64,000 nt of DNA from Acidipila rosea. GTDB lineage: Bacteria; Acidobacteriota; Terriglobia; Terriglobales; Acidobacteriaceae. The notes below the pieces were generated by a model. It worked only from the letters and a program-made list of their open reading frames with translations. It was not told the DNA's origin and did not search any database. The translations under genes and the position numbers were made by a program. How positions within the stretch are numbered: position 1 is the first letter of the stretch; every line of letters begins with the position of its first letter. Shown here one piece after another: positions 26,242-34,593 of the stretch. The stretch is from contig NZ_SMGK01000001.1 of NCBI RefSeq assembly GCF_004339725.1, forward strand, positions 1 to 64,000, given 5' to 3'.

Positions 26242-27096
26242 ATGTCTCTTGAATTTGCAGGCTTTCTCTACTCGGGCGACAACCGGACCGGCCAGTCCAT
26301 GTTGGTGGGGGTTGGCCACACGGATCGCTACAACCACATCAGCGCAGCGCAACTGACCAGTAGCGGACTCTATGCCAACATCCATTCGGTGGAGTTGATA
26401 ACCACCTCCGAGGCAGATGGCAATCTGGTGCTGCTGAAGAATGATGACTATTCCGGACCATTCGCCCAGGTCAGTGACGCCCAATCGGCAGGAGACGTCT
26501 GGTGGAGTTGCTGGGGACATATCGGAAGTGCCCTGCTCATTGCAGGAAACAAGAAGGGAACCAGCGAGCACCGCATCAGCTTCCACGATCAGTTCCACGA
26601 CAAGTGGACGAGCTTTCTCGATGCGAAGCTTCAGGGAAAGAAGGCCAGCCGCCAGGGTGATCCCACGCTGACATGGGAGATGTTCCCGGCCAACGTTTCC
26701 TATCTCGATCCGAATCTTGCCTATCTTAAGATCTACCAGCCATTGCACATCACCATGCCGTGGTACTGGCCGGACTATGCCGCATCGATGACGTATCACA
26801 TCTACCTCTACGTCACCGGGGACCATCATCTTCGGGCCTGGGGCGCACGCTGGGCCTACTGGGTTGAGGGGGGAGCCAAGTCCGGCAAGATAGCGGACGA
26901 ACTGATGCCTGAAGTTAGAGATGGACTGCAATCTCTGCAGGACCAGGTAAATCAGGCGCTGACCCTTACCGATCTGCTTGGGCCCATAACGGATGTCTAC
27001 TACTTGCCGGGGCGCCAGCCAAACCGAATAGCAACGGGCGGCATCTCTGGCGCAACTACAGACGACGTAACCATCGTGATTGAACAGCACGCGTAG
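26242..27096 (+). CDS. Unknown protein, possibly beta/gamma-crystallin-like (284 aa)
   Basis: The 284-residue product from ATG 26242 (GGGAGG 7 nt upstream) has no signal peptide. The N-terminal 130 residues contain VELITTSEADGNLVLLKNDD and YSGPFAQVSDA, loosely like a beta/gamma-crystallin repeat. The centre is rich in Trp, Tyr and His (MPWYWPDYAASMTYHIYLY). The C-terminal 80 residues include a helix (QSLQDQVNQALTLTDLLG). I cannot assign a function. It is coupled to the gene before it and lies in the biosynthetic block. Confidence 0.65.
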   Translation: MSLEFAGFLYSGDNRTGQSMLVGVGHTDRYNHISAAQLTSSGLYANIHSVELITTSEADGNLVLLKNDDYSGPFAQVSDAQSAGDVWWSCWGHIGSALLIAGNKKGTSEHRISFHDQFHDKWTSFLDAKLQGKKASRQGDPTLTWEMFPANVSYLDPNLAYLKIYQPLHITMPWYWPDYAASMTYHIYLYVTGDHHLRAWGARWAYWVEGGAKSGKIADELMPEVRDGLQSLQDQVNQALTLTDLLGPITDVYYLPGRQPNRIATGGISGATTDDVTIVIEQHA

Positions 27097-27176
27097 TCAA
27101 TGGATGTAGCAGTTCAATAAAAGTCGTGACGTCTGTGACAATCAGTGTTTTCGCTACTCGTCGCGAGCGAGGGATC

Positions 27177-27464
27177 ATGGCAACTTATCCGCGTTTTTAC
27201 CTAGCGCAGTATCCCGAGGTGGAGCAGCTTCTCAGGGAGAGAAAGTTGCAGTTTCCCATCCCCACCAAGAGTGAGTTTATCGAGCAGATGACATCGCGTG
27301 GCGAGCCCGTGATGTTTCGCAACGTTGCCTATGATCCTCACTTCGCAGCAGACCTCATGCCGGAGTTTTTCTTCCCCGTTCTGTCTGAGGAAGACATGCT
27401 GCAGAAGGGCGTAGAGCTGATGATTGCCCGCGGACTCTTTCCCGCTGTGCAGCCCTCCACCTGA
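27177..27464 (+). CDS. Small cluster protein A (95 aa), related to the 155-aa protein at 28708
   Basis: The 95-residue product starts at ATG 27177 after GCGAGGG. It contains FPIPTKSEFIEQM, a V-MFRN segment, and LMPEFFFPVLSEEDMLQK. The later protein at 28708-29175 has the matching pieces YPIDNFDELAKTM, ITFRG and VIPAYYFPIHSEADLLAK in the same order. The two are therefore probably paralogues of an unrecognised domain of about 70 residues. It might be a leader-like or carrier domain; that is inference. No Cys is present. Confidence 0.65.
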   Translation: MATYPRFYLAQYPEVEQLLRERKLQFPIPTKSEFIEQMTSRGEPVMFRNVAYDPHFAADLMPEFFFPVLSEEDMLQKGVELMIARGLFPAVQPST

Positions 27465-27519
27465 GGATTCACTCCTGCAGATCTACGCGAGCGTATACCG
27501 CAATCGGAAAGGACTCGCC

Positions 27520-27873
27520 ATGCTACAGTCATCGCGATCAGCCCATATCGACAACGTAGTGCAGAGCATCCGGCAGCGCGTAGAAGCCTCACGCAGCGGG
27601 CCTAAGATCGACAAGCCCATCGTCGAGGCGATTGATGTGGTGCATCATGCTCTGGCCTTTACGCGCCATGCGCGGGCGCTCGAAATCTGGCGCGCTGCCC
27701 TGTGGGAGAAAAGATTTGACCCGCAGGCGGAGATAGCGCTGCGCGTGATGCTGGTCTATCTGCTCGCGGCTGTGGATCGTGGAGAGATTGAAGCGGTCTC
27801 GGAGATCTGCGACTGCCTGCATGAGATTCTTCCCCGTGAGAGTCCGCACCTTGCGGTCGCGGCAAGTGTATGA
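27520..27873 (+). CDS. Small all-helical cluster protein (117 aa)
   Basis: The 117-residue product starts at ATG 27520, 6 nt after AAAGGA. It looks entirely helical and TPR-like (ALEIWRAALWEKRFDPQAEI, then VYLLAAVDRGEIEAVSEICD). It has no signal peptide or membrane segment. It is fused by an ATGA overlap to the DUF6065-like gene, so the two products are likely made in equal amounts and may interact. I do not recognise the family. Confidence 0.65.
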   Translation: MLQSSRSAHIDNVVQSIRQRVEASRSGPKIDKPIVEAIDVVHHALAFTRHARALEIWRAALWEKRFDPQAEIALRVMLVYLLAAVDRGEIEAVSEICDCLHEILPRESPHLAVAASV

Positions 27874-28733
27874 GCACAGCCGCTGCAGAGAGATTGGGCG
27901 GGCCGCAGTTGCGCCTGATTGCATATCAGACGCATGCCTTTCCCGCGATGCGGATCGTGCCTGCACCTGTTTCGCGGGCCTGGATGGATGAGACCTCCGC
28001 AAGATTTGCCAGGCGATGTCTGCCGCTCCTCATGGCGAATCAATCCGGCTGGCATCTTCTCAGCAGTCATCTGGTTCGCATCACCTGGGATGGGGGAGAA
28101 GCTTGTAGCAGCATCAAGATTGAATTTCCGGACGGCTGGGCCCCCTTTCCGGTGTCGAGCCATTTCGGCCACGGCATCGTCACCTGGAGCGTGCCCTATC
28201 TGTTTCGCACGCCCCCCGGATACAACCTGCTGGTGCGCGGTCCCGCGAACTGGCCGAAGGACGGAGCATGTCCTCTTGAGGGAAGCGTCGAAGCGGATTG
28301 GGCTGTCAGCAGTTTCACCATGAACTGGAAACTGACGCGGCCCGGCATCACCGTCACGTTTGAGAAGGATGAGCCCGTTTGCATGATCCTCCCGCAGCGT
28401 CGCGGGGAGCTTGAGAGCTTCGATCCGGAGGTGCGTCCGCTGGATGCAGATCCGGACATTGCTCACGGCTTTCGATCGTGGTCAGAGAGCCGGAGGCAGT
28501 TTCTGGAAGAGTTGGGCACATCGTCTTCCACGGAAACGTGGCAGAAGCATTACTTCAAGGGCGTCACCCAGGAGGGGCTGTACGCCGAAGGCCATCAGAC
28601 GCAGCTGAGGCTGAACGAGTTTTCAAAACGAACCCACGACTCCGCCGATCTAAGTACAGTTCAGCGCGGACGACCGGAGCCAACCCAGAAGAAAGAAGGA
28701 GAACACAATGCCATTCGAACCGTTGAAAAATGA
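27870..28733 (+). CDS. DUF6065-like protein
   Basis: The 287-residue product carries blocks I associate with DUF6065: RAWMDET, CLPLLMANQSGW, SHFGHGIVTW, LFRTPPGYNLLVRGPANWP, EADWAVSSFTMNWKLTRPG and ILPQRRGELE. The biochemical role of this family is not known; it recurs near natural-product genes. The start overlaps the stop of the helical gene (ATGA at 27870-27873). Its last 26 nt overlap the next gene, which again suggests coupling. The assignment is from memory of the family pattern. Confidence 0.65.
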   Translation: MSTAAAERLGGPQLRLIAYQTHAFPAMRIVPAPVSRAWMDETSARFARRCLPLLMANQSGWHLLSSHLVRITWDGGEACSSIKIEFPDGWAPFPVSSHFGHGIVTWSVPYLFRTPPGYNLLVRGPANWPKDGACPLEGSVEADWAVSSFTMNWKLTRPGITVTFEKDEPVCMILPQRRGELESFDPEVRPLDADPDIAHGFRSWSESRRQFLEELGTSSSTETWQKHYFKGVTQEGLYAEGHQTQLRLNEFSKRTHDSADLSTVQRGRPEPTQKKEGEHNAIRTVEK

Positions 28734-29175
28734 AGACCTGGCACTGGTCAATCGTCTCATGCAGGCGCACCCCGACCTGCAGGATACGATTGCCGTGGTC
28801 AAACAGGTGAATGCCAAGGGCAAGTACCCGATCGATAACTTCGACGAACTTGCGAAGACAATGGGCGGCGAGCACGCATCGATCACTTTCCGTGGACGCA
28901 CGCTGACCATGGCCGACGCGCGCAATGTCATCCCTGCGTACTACTTCCCGATACACTCTGAGGCCGATCTGCTCGCCAAGATGGCGGATCTGTCGAAGAG
29001 TATGCCGCCCGCGACAGCAGCGCTGAAAACACCACCGCTCGAACACAGCATCAAGTTGATGGAGGCAACCGCAGTCAAGCCTGAACATATCTCCCCGCCT
29101 CATATGAATGTCGAAGAGATATTCAAGACTGCCAGCTTCGGAAAGCAGACTCCCGGAGTTGGCGGAGTTAAGTAG
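28708..29175 (+). CDS. Small cluster protein B (155 aa), paralogue of the 95-aa protein
   Basis: The 155-residue product starts at ATG 28708, after an AAGAAGGAGA site. Residues 1-95 align by eye with the 95-aa protein at 27177 (FDELAKTM, ITFRGRTLTMADA, IPAYYFPIHSEADLLAKM). Residues 96-155 form a Pro/Thr/Lys-rich tail ending FGKQTPGVGGVK. It contains no Cys. A leader-plus-tail architecture is possible, but the tail has few residues a cyclodehydratase would use. The function is unknown. Confidence 0.65.
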   Translation: MPFEPLKNEDLALVNRLMQAHPDLQDTIAVVKQVNAKGKYPIDNFDELAKTMGGEHASITFRGRTLTMADARNVIPAYYFPIHSEADLLAKMADLSKSMPPATAALKTPPLEHSIKLMEATAVKPEHISPPHMNVEEIFKTASFGKQTPGVGGVK

Positions 29176-29225
29176 GACACCAAGACCAGCAGTGCGAGTA
29201 CTGGACTCGAGGACAGGAGAGGATC

Positions 29226-29468
29226 ATGTGGATCGTCGTCTATAACTGTAAAACCGGAGTGCACATCACTAACGCCACCTTTACCGTCGCTGCCTACAAC
29301 AACGGGAATGGCTACTACTACATGTATATCGGAGCCGGGTATAACTTTTGCGTAGGTGCGCCCGGCTATACGACGGTATGCGGGAACACTGACAGCTACG
29401 GCAGTATGTACGCGAGTCTCTGCCCTGCGCCACCGCAACCGCCACCCAACTGCAGCTGCTGGAGCTAG
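29226..29468 (+). CDS. Candidate precursor peptide, Cys/Gly/Tyr-rich (80 aa)
   Basis: The 80-residue product follows a GGACAGGAGAGGATC ribosome site. It has six Cys (8, 42, 52, 66, 75, 77) and many Gly, Tyr, Asn, Ser and Thr. The middle (AGYNFCVGAPGYTTVCG) resembles a small carboxypeptidase-regulatory-like beta fold. The tail is CPAPPQPPPNCSCWS. Its size, its place just before the biosynthetic enzymes, and the Cys/Ser-rich tail fit a substrate for the YcaO/SagB pair. It could instead be a structural or binding protein. No classical leader or GG cleavage site is evident. Confidence 0.6.
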   Translation: MWIVVYNCKTGVHITNATFTVAAYNNGNGYYYMYIGAGYNFCVGAPGYTTVCGNTDSYGSMYASLCPAPPQPPPNCSCWS

Positions 29469-29520
29469 CTCTGGAAGCCGTTGAAGTATTGACTGCGGAA
29501 TTGCCGCTGACTGTGATGCT

Positions 29521-31731
29521 ATGTTCACCTACCAAGGCCAGATGTCCGATTCCCACCTTCGTGCGGCAGTGCGGGTAGCGCTCGCCGCACGCGGGTTGGA
29601 GTTTGAGCCAGCGTACTTCGCGGCACAGTCCGCAGCGCAGTGGGAGCTGGGGCTCACTCTGCGCAGAGAGATCATCGCAGATATCCCCGGAGGGCACTCC
29701 TTCGATCGCCTCGAAGATCTGGAACCGGATCTGTGGCGACGTGTCCCGCTGATCGCCGGGCTTGGCTACCGGCAGACGGCGCTCTTTCAGTCGATAAGCT
29801 CCTGTCCCCACCTGTCGCATTCCGACCTGGAGAGGCAAGCCGCGATTCTGGGGGGGGCTTTCAATCTCGTCATCACGCTCGTGGATCACTGCATCGATGA
29901 GCGCGGTGCTGGCGAGAGTATCTTCCGTGTCCTGAATGAGTCGGTCATTAAGGGCATCTTCGCATCTCCAGGCAAAGCCGCCGTGCAGCTGCAATTGATG
30001 GCTCGCGAAAGTCAGACCTTGGCTGAGCAGTTTCTGCTCAGCCTGATCGCGCTCTGCTGCTCGTATGGAGAAAATCTCCTTGCTCTGACAGGGAACAACG
30101 AGGCGTGGAAAAACCTGGGCGGCGTCATCCTGCTCCTGCTTCAGTCAGAGCGTGAGCTTGCGGCAGCTTCGTGGGCGAGCCCGTCAGAGATGCGGCGGAT
30201 GCTCCCGAGCGTGGAGACAAAATCGGCGCTGCCATCTCTCGCCTGCATGCACATTGCGTGCCTGGCGCACGCGCCTTCAGAGAGTGAAGTCGACGGCGCT
30301 TTGCGGGCAACCGCAGAGCGGATCGGCAAACTCTTCTGGCGCATTGATGACATTGTAGATCTCCTGAAAGATTGGCGATCGGGTTCACCCAATGCACTGC
30401 TGCTGCCGATCGCCGATCGCCTCGACCGTGAGAAGCGTGCGTACGCGAGTGACACGGACATCTACGACGAAGTAGAGGCCTGCGCAGAAGAGATTGCCAG
30501 CCTCGCAGAACTCGGGCAGCATGCAATTGCAACAGGCAATGACCAGCTTTCCGGTTCACCACAGGAAGTCAAGATATTCGCATGGCTTCTGCTCGCAGGA
30601 TGGACTGGCTGGCGAGAGACGCACGCCGCACCACGGCATGTCCACCACTTGGGCGATGCTGCAGCACGATCTTCAGAACTCGCTCTGCGTTATCTTATGC
30701 AGCAGCACGATCACGGCTATGAAGAGGCCACTCACTACCTCCATTTCCCACGCCTGGTCGATGGACGAGTTCGCTATGAAACTTGTCCGTCCATTCTGTC
30801 TCACAGGGCTGTAATCTTCGACGCGTTGCTCGATGGCGTGGACGCTGGCTTTCGGGTTTCTCAATCACTGCTGGCAAGAGATGCGATGACCATTCTGCAG
30901 TGCAAGCATCCAGATGTGCGCGGAGGCTGGAGCTATATTCAGCAGGCTCCGGAGCTTCCTCCCGATGCAGATGATTTAGGCCAGGTGCTTCAGGTGCTCG
31001 TGCGCTACGGAGGGCAGGATCTCGCATCCATCTGCGATGAAGCCATTCGCCTGGTGCTCGACGGCGCCAACGACGATGGAGGCTTCGACACATGGATCCT
31101 CGATCCCTGCGGCAACTCGTTCGCGGACCAGAAGATTCGCGACTATCTGCCGGTTATGGGTGGCTCAGGGGTGCATGTCGAGGTAGTTGCCAATCTGCTT
31201 TATGGATTGCTTTTGTACGATCCACAGCGCTACAGGCATGCGCTCCATCGCGCGGTGCACTATCTTGAAGGCACTCAGTCAGCAGAGGGCTCATGGCACA
31301 GCAAGTGGTATGCAGGGCCTTATTACGGCACATGGCGCGTAATCTCTGTGCTGAGTCGCCTCGCGCCTGCGAGCGCTTCTCTGATGCATGCCAGGCGGTT
31401 CCTCTTCGCGAGTCAGCGACCGAACGGCGGATGGGGCGAGCATGCATCCGACCCTCTCTCCACGGCCCTGGCCTTGTTGTCTCTCTGCAGCAGCGCAATG
31501 GCTCCGGTGGAGGAGGTCATCGCGCGAGGCGTGGACTACCTCGTTCATTCACAGGGTACAGAGGGTTGGTGGCCTTCCTGTCCGTGGATCTGTTTCCCGA
31601 CAGCCGACGGAATGGTGACCCACGGGAGTGCCAGCGCCACTACCGCATTTTGTCTGAAGGCGCTGATTGCAAGGCAGGAGTTCTCGGTGCTGCAGTATCA
31701 AGTTGAGTTGAGCAAGGTGACTTATGAGTGA
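29521..31731 (+). CDS. Two-domain terpene synthase-like protein (class I-like plus class II-like)
   Basis: The 736-residue product has an N-terminal alpha domain with aspartate-rich sites DHCIDE (122-127) and RIDDIVDLLKDW (274-285), as in prenyl synthases and class I terpene synthases. The C-terminal half has squalene-cyclase-type repeats with a DADD acid motif (482-485) and QW-like segments (EGSWHSKW, QRPNGGWGE, GTEGWWPS). DxDD is the proton donor of class II cyclases. The order, class I first, is unusual. It overlaps the polyprenyl synthase gene by 8 nt. Substrate and product are unknown. Confidence 0.72.
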   Translation: MFTYQGQMSDSHLRAAVRVALAARGLEFEPAYFAAQSAAQWELGLTLRREIIADIPGGHSFDRLEDLEPDLWRRVPLIAGLGYRQTALFQSISSCPHLSHSDLERQAAILGGAFNLVITLVDHCIDERGAGESIFRVLNESVIKGIFASPGKAAVQLQLMARESQTLAEQFLLSLIALCCSYGENLLALTGNNEAWKNLGGVILLLLQSERELAAASWASPSEMRRMLPSVETKSALPSLACMHIACLAHAPSESEVDGALRATAERIGKLFWRIDDIVDLLKDWRSGSPNALLLPIADRLDREKRAYASDTDIYDEVEACAEEIASLAELGQHAIATGNDQLSGSPQEVKIFAWLLLAGWTGWRETHAAPRHVHHLGDAAARSSELALRYLMQQHDHGYEEATHYLHFPRLVDGRVRYETCPSILSHRAVIFDALLDGVDAGFRVSQSLLARDAMTILQCKHPDVRGGWSYIQQAPELPPDADDLGQVLQVLVRYGGQDLASICDEAIRLVLDGANDDGGFDTWILDPCGNSFADQKIRDYLPVMGGSGVHVEVVANLLYGLLLYDPQRYRHALHRAVHYLEGTQSAEGSWHSKWYAGPYYGTWRVISVLSRLAPASASLMHARRFLFASQRPNGGWGEHASDPLSTALALLSLCSSAMAPVEEVIARGVDYLVHSQGTEGWWPSCPWICFPTADGMVTHGSASATTAFCLKALIARQEFSVLQYQVELSKVTYE

Positions 31732-32731
31732 TCCCGCAGTGGTCCTAACCAGCCCTTTACCGTCCGGTCTTGAGCAGATTGCGCACGGGTACTATCCCTT
31801 GCTGCAGGCATGCCGCCAGGACATTGGTCGTGAACTGGCTGATGCGCCTGCCGCAGATAGGCTGCTCAGATACTTTGAGCGGGGCAAGATGGTCCGCCCG
31901 CTGCTGATCTTTCTTGCAACTGCAGCCGTGGGCGGACGCGCATCCGCGGCCATTCATGCGGCTGCCGCGCTGGAGATGCTTCACGTGGCTGCGCTGATTC
32001 ACGATGACATTGTCGATGGTGCGGACGAACGCCGAGGTCTCACCACCCTGCACAAGACAATGGGTGAAGCCGTTGCGCTCATCGTTGGGGACTACCTGAT
32101 TCTCCGCTCCATGGATACCCTTGCGCAGCCCACCGAGGGAGCAGATCCCGAGTGTGTGATGCGCGCTCTTGGCCTGCTCACTTATCATGCACAGGAGTGC
32201 TGCAAGGGGCAGATACGGGAGCTTGAGCCCGCGCCCGATTCATCTGAGCAGCAATACTATGCCATCGTCCGCGAGAAGACAGCCTCACAGTTCGTGGCCG
32301 CCGTAAGTCTTGGCGCAACCCTCGGTCGCGCGAGCTTCGATGAATTGAAAGCCCTGCGCAGCTTCGCCGTCAATACTGGGATCGCCTTTCAGATCCGCGA
32401 CGACGAACTCGATATCACCGGTGACTCTGTTCTGCTCGGCAAGCCTGCTGGCAATTCCATTGCGGCGGGGCGCCCACTTCTTCCAATCATTTATCTCGAA
32501 AAACATGGCAGTCCCGCGGCGGTGATCCGTTACGACGAGATGCAGCAGCAGTGTGCCAGTCGCGACCAGCTCGTCGCACTGCTGGAGCAGGAAGGTGCGC
32601 TGGAGAGAACTCGCCGCGTCGAAAAGCGTTTTGTTGAAAACGCGCTCGCTGCGCTTGGAAGATTGCGTCCTACTCCGGAGCGCGATGCCATGGGCGCACT
32701 CGCCCTCTACTCCATCGAGCGGAATTGCTGA
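31724..32731 (+). CDS. Polyprenyl (geranylgeranyl-type) diphosphate synthase
   Basis: The 335-residue enzyme has both aspartate-rich motifs: DDIVDGADERRG (94-105) and RDDELDITG. It condenses isopentenyl units onto an allylic diphosphate. Ala at the fourth and fifth positions before the first motif (HVAALIHDD) leaves room for a chain longer than farnesyl, so GGPP or longer is likely (inference). It overlaps the cyclase gene by 8 nt and lies 1 nt before the SagB gene, so its product very probably feeds the cyclase. Confidence 0.9.
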   Translation: MSDPAVVLTSPLPSGLEQIAHGYYPLLQACRQDIGRELADAPAADRLLRYFERGKMVRPLLIFLATAAVGGRASAAIHAAAALEMLHVAALIHDDIVDGADERRGLTTLHKTMGEAVALIVGDYLILRSMDTLAQPTEGADPECVMRALGLLTYHAQECCKGQIRELEPAPDSSEQQYYAIVREKTASQFVAAVSLGATLGRASFDELKALRSFAVNTGIAFQIRDDELDITGDSVLLGKPAGNSIAAGRPLLPIIYLEKHGSPAAVIRYDEMQQQCASRDQLVALLEQEGALERTRRVEKRFVENALAALGRLRPTPERDAMGALALYSIERNC

Positions 32732-32732
32732 T

Positions 32733-33734
32733 ATGTGGGTCAGGTGGGCGGAAGATGCCGAGGTCAGCATCAGTGGCGAGGACGCCACCGTGCGCGGCGC
32801 GCACTGCGATCTCTTCCTGCCCTCTGGCGCGATGGTCGTTACCAGGCTGCGTGATCTGTTGACGACCGTCCGGCAAACATCTTCCCTGGAGGTAGAGCTG
32901 GCCCAGCACGCCTCAGCTTTGCATGTTGCATCCGTGCTTGCGGAGCTGATCAACGCGCAGGTCCTGCTCGTGTGGGAACTAGGCGCAGACCTTATGCAAT
33001 TGCATCAAGCCACCGTGGCGCCGAGTGAATGTCCTGTGCTTTCGCCTGTCTTCGAGACGCGTCGAATGCTTCGCGAGAATGGTGGTCGTGGCGGCATTTC
33101 GCTGCCTTATCCGCGAGTGACTGATGCTACTCTCAGCCATGCCTTGAGCCGGCGGCACACCTGCCGCCACTTCCTCCCAGCTACCGATTCGATTGAGCAA
33201 CTGGGCGGCATCCTCGGGATGGCCGCTATGGCAGGAGCAACTCCATCCGCTGCACCGATGACGCCGGGCGCGCCCCCGTCCTGTCGCCCGTATCCATCCG
33301 GCGGCGGCCTCTATCCGGTAGAGATGCTGATTTATCCGGCAACGATAGCGGACCTGCCCCCGGCCTTTTACTACTATCAGGCGCTCGCGCATCGCCTCGT
33401 TCCAGCGGCACCTGCGCAATCTGACTTTGAAATGAAACGGCTTTTTTCCAACCAGCCAGTCGATGGCGCATCTTTCTTCGTGCTTCTTTACCTTGACTTC
33501 ATGAGGGTGGGGCTTTCGAAATATGGGTTGAAAAGTTATCGGCTGGCGCTGCTTGAGGCGGGGCACATCGCGCAATGTCTTCTGCTTGCGGCAACAGCCG
33601 CTGGCCGCGACACTCTGCCGTTGTGCGGCTTTGACGATGAGCCTCTATCTCGTGCCGCCGGACTTCACTACCCCTGCGAGGCAATCGTTTATGCCATCGC
33701 GATCGGGAGACGAGGAGAGGCCGCGCATGGATGA
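32733..33734 (+). CDS. SagB-type FMN-dependent dehydrogenase
   Basis: From ATG 32733 the product has 333 residues. Residues 1-85 form a beta-beta-helical module of the sort found at SagB N-termini. The nitroreductase core has RRHTCRHF (140-147), RPYPSGGGLYPVE (185-197) and KYGLKSYRLALLEAGHIAQC, all hallmarks of SagB. Such enzymes oxidise peptide thiazolines and oxazolines to azoles. The stop of the prenyl synthase is 1 nt before this start, and the methyltransferase start lies inside its end. Confidence 0.88.
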   Translation: MWVRWAEDAEVSISGEDATVRGAHCDLFLPSGAMVVTRLRDLLTTVRQTSSLEVELAQHASALHVASVLAELINAQVLLVWELGADLMQLHQATVAPSECPVLSPVFETRRMLRENGGRGGISLPYPRVTDATLSHALSRRHTCRHFLPATDSIEQLGGILGMAAMAGATPSAAPMTPGAPPSCRPYPSGGGLYPVEMLIYPATIADLPPAFYYYQALAHRLVPAAPAQSDFEMKRLFSNQPVDGASFFVLLYLDFMRVGLSKYGLKSYRLALLEAGHIAQCLLLAATAAGRDTLPLCGFDDEPLSRAAGLHYPCEAIVYAIAIGRRGEAAHG

Positions 33735-34593
33735 TCTTGAACATGCAATCGTCACAGCTGATCCACCGCTGCGCGTGCAGCAGTACCGGCCGATGGTGCG
33801 CCGCTACTACGAGTGCATCACCTCTGTGTACCGGCACTTCTGGGGCGACTGCTATCACTTCGCACTATTTCGCGATCGTGAATCCCGCACCGACGCCCTC
33901 GCTGCCACCGAGCACATGATCGCCGATGAAGGCCGCTTTCGTCCTGGCATGGATGTCCTCGATGTAGGCTGCGGGCTAGGCGGTCCGGCCCTCAACATTG
34001 CCGCATATTCCGGTGTTTCGATCACCGGCGTTGACTTATGCGAACATCATGTGCGGATCGCATCCGAGCGAGCTCTTGCGCGAAAGATGCAGGACAGGGT
34101 CAGCTTTCGCGTGGGCGACGGCATGCACCTTCCATTCGCAGACGATTCCTTTGACCGCATCTATGTGTTCGAAGCGGGTTGCCACATGCCGGACAAAGCC
34201 GCTTTCTGCCGGGAGTGTGCGCGGGTGCTGCGCATTGGGGGAGAGTTTCTGGGGCTCGACTGGATGCAGTCCAACGGCCTGACGCAGGCTGAGGCAGATC
34301 GCTATATCGAACCAATCTGCCAGTTCTGCTCCGTGCCTGACCTCATCTCGCCGGCAATGATGAGCAACTATCTGAGACGCAGTGGATTTGAAGTTTTGCG
34401 CAGCGAAGAGGCCTGCTCACAGCAGTCTCTGCTGCGCAACTTCCAGGTGCCTGAAGATGCGCCGCCGCTTCTGCCCGGGGACTGGGACGCCACAGCTCTG
34501 CAGCGCGTGAGCCGCGGCGGTTTTGCACTTGAAGAAGCAGCAAGGGCGGGAGCCTTCATCGTCGGTCGCTGGCACGCAAGGAAATTGGCGTGA
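33727..34593 (+). CDS. Class I SAM-dependent methyltransferase, isoprenoid-type
   Basis: The 288-residue product starts at ATG 33727 behind a GAGGAGAGG site inside the SagB gene. It has motif I DVGCGLGG (79-86) and a later GGEFLGLDWM. The N-terminal part (YYECITSVYRHFWGDCYHFA) resembles enzymes that methylate prenyl diphosphates, sterols or tocopherols. C-methylation of a prenyl chain or cyclised terpene is plausible; peptide methylation cannot be excluded. It overlaps YcaO with GTGA. Confidence 0.82.
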   Translation: MDDLEHAIVTADPPLRVQQYRPMVRRYYECITSVYRHFWGDCYHFALFRDRESRTDALAATEHMIADEGRFRPGMDVLDVGCGLGGPALNIAAYSGVSITGVDLCEHHVRIASERALARKMQDRVSFRVGDGMHLPFADDSFDRIYVFEAGCHMPDKAAFCRECARVLRIGGEFLGLDWMQSNGLTQAEADRYIEPICQFCSVPDLISPAMMSNYLRRSGFEVLRSEEACSQQSLLRNFQVPEDAPPLLPGDWDATALQRVSRGGFALEEAARAGAFIVGRWHARKLA

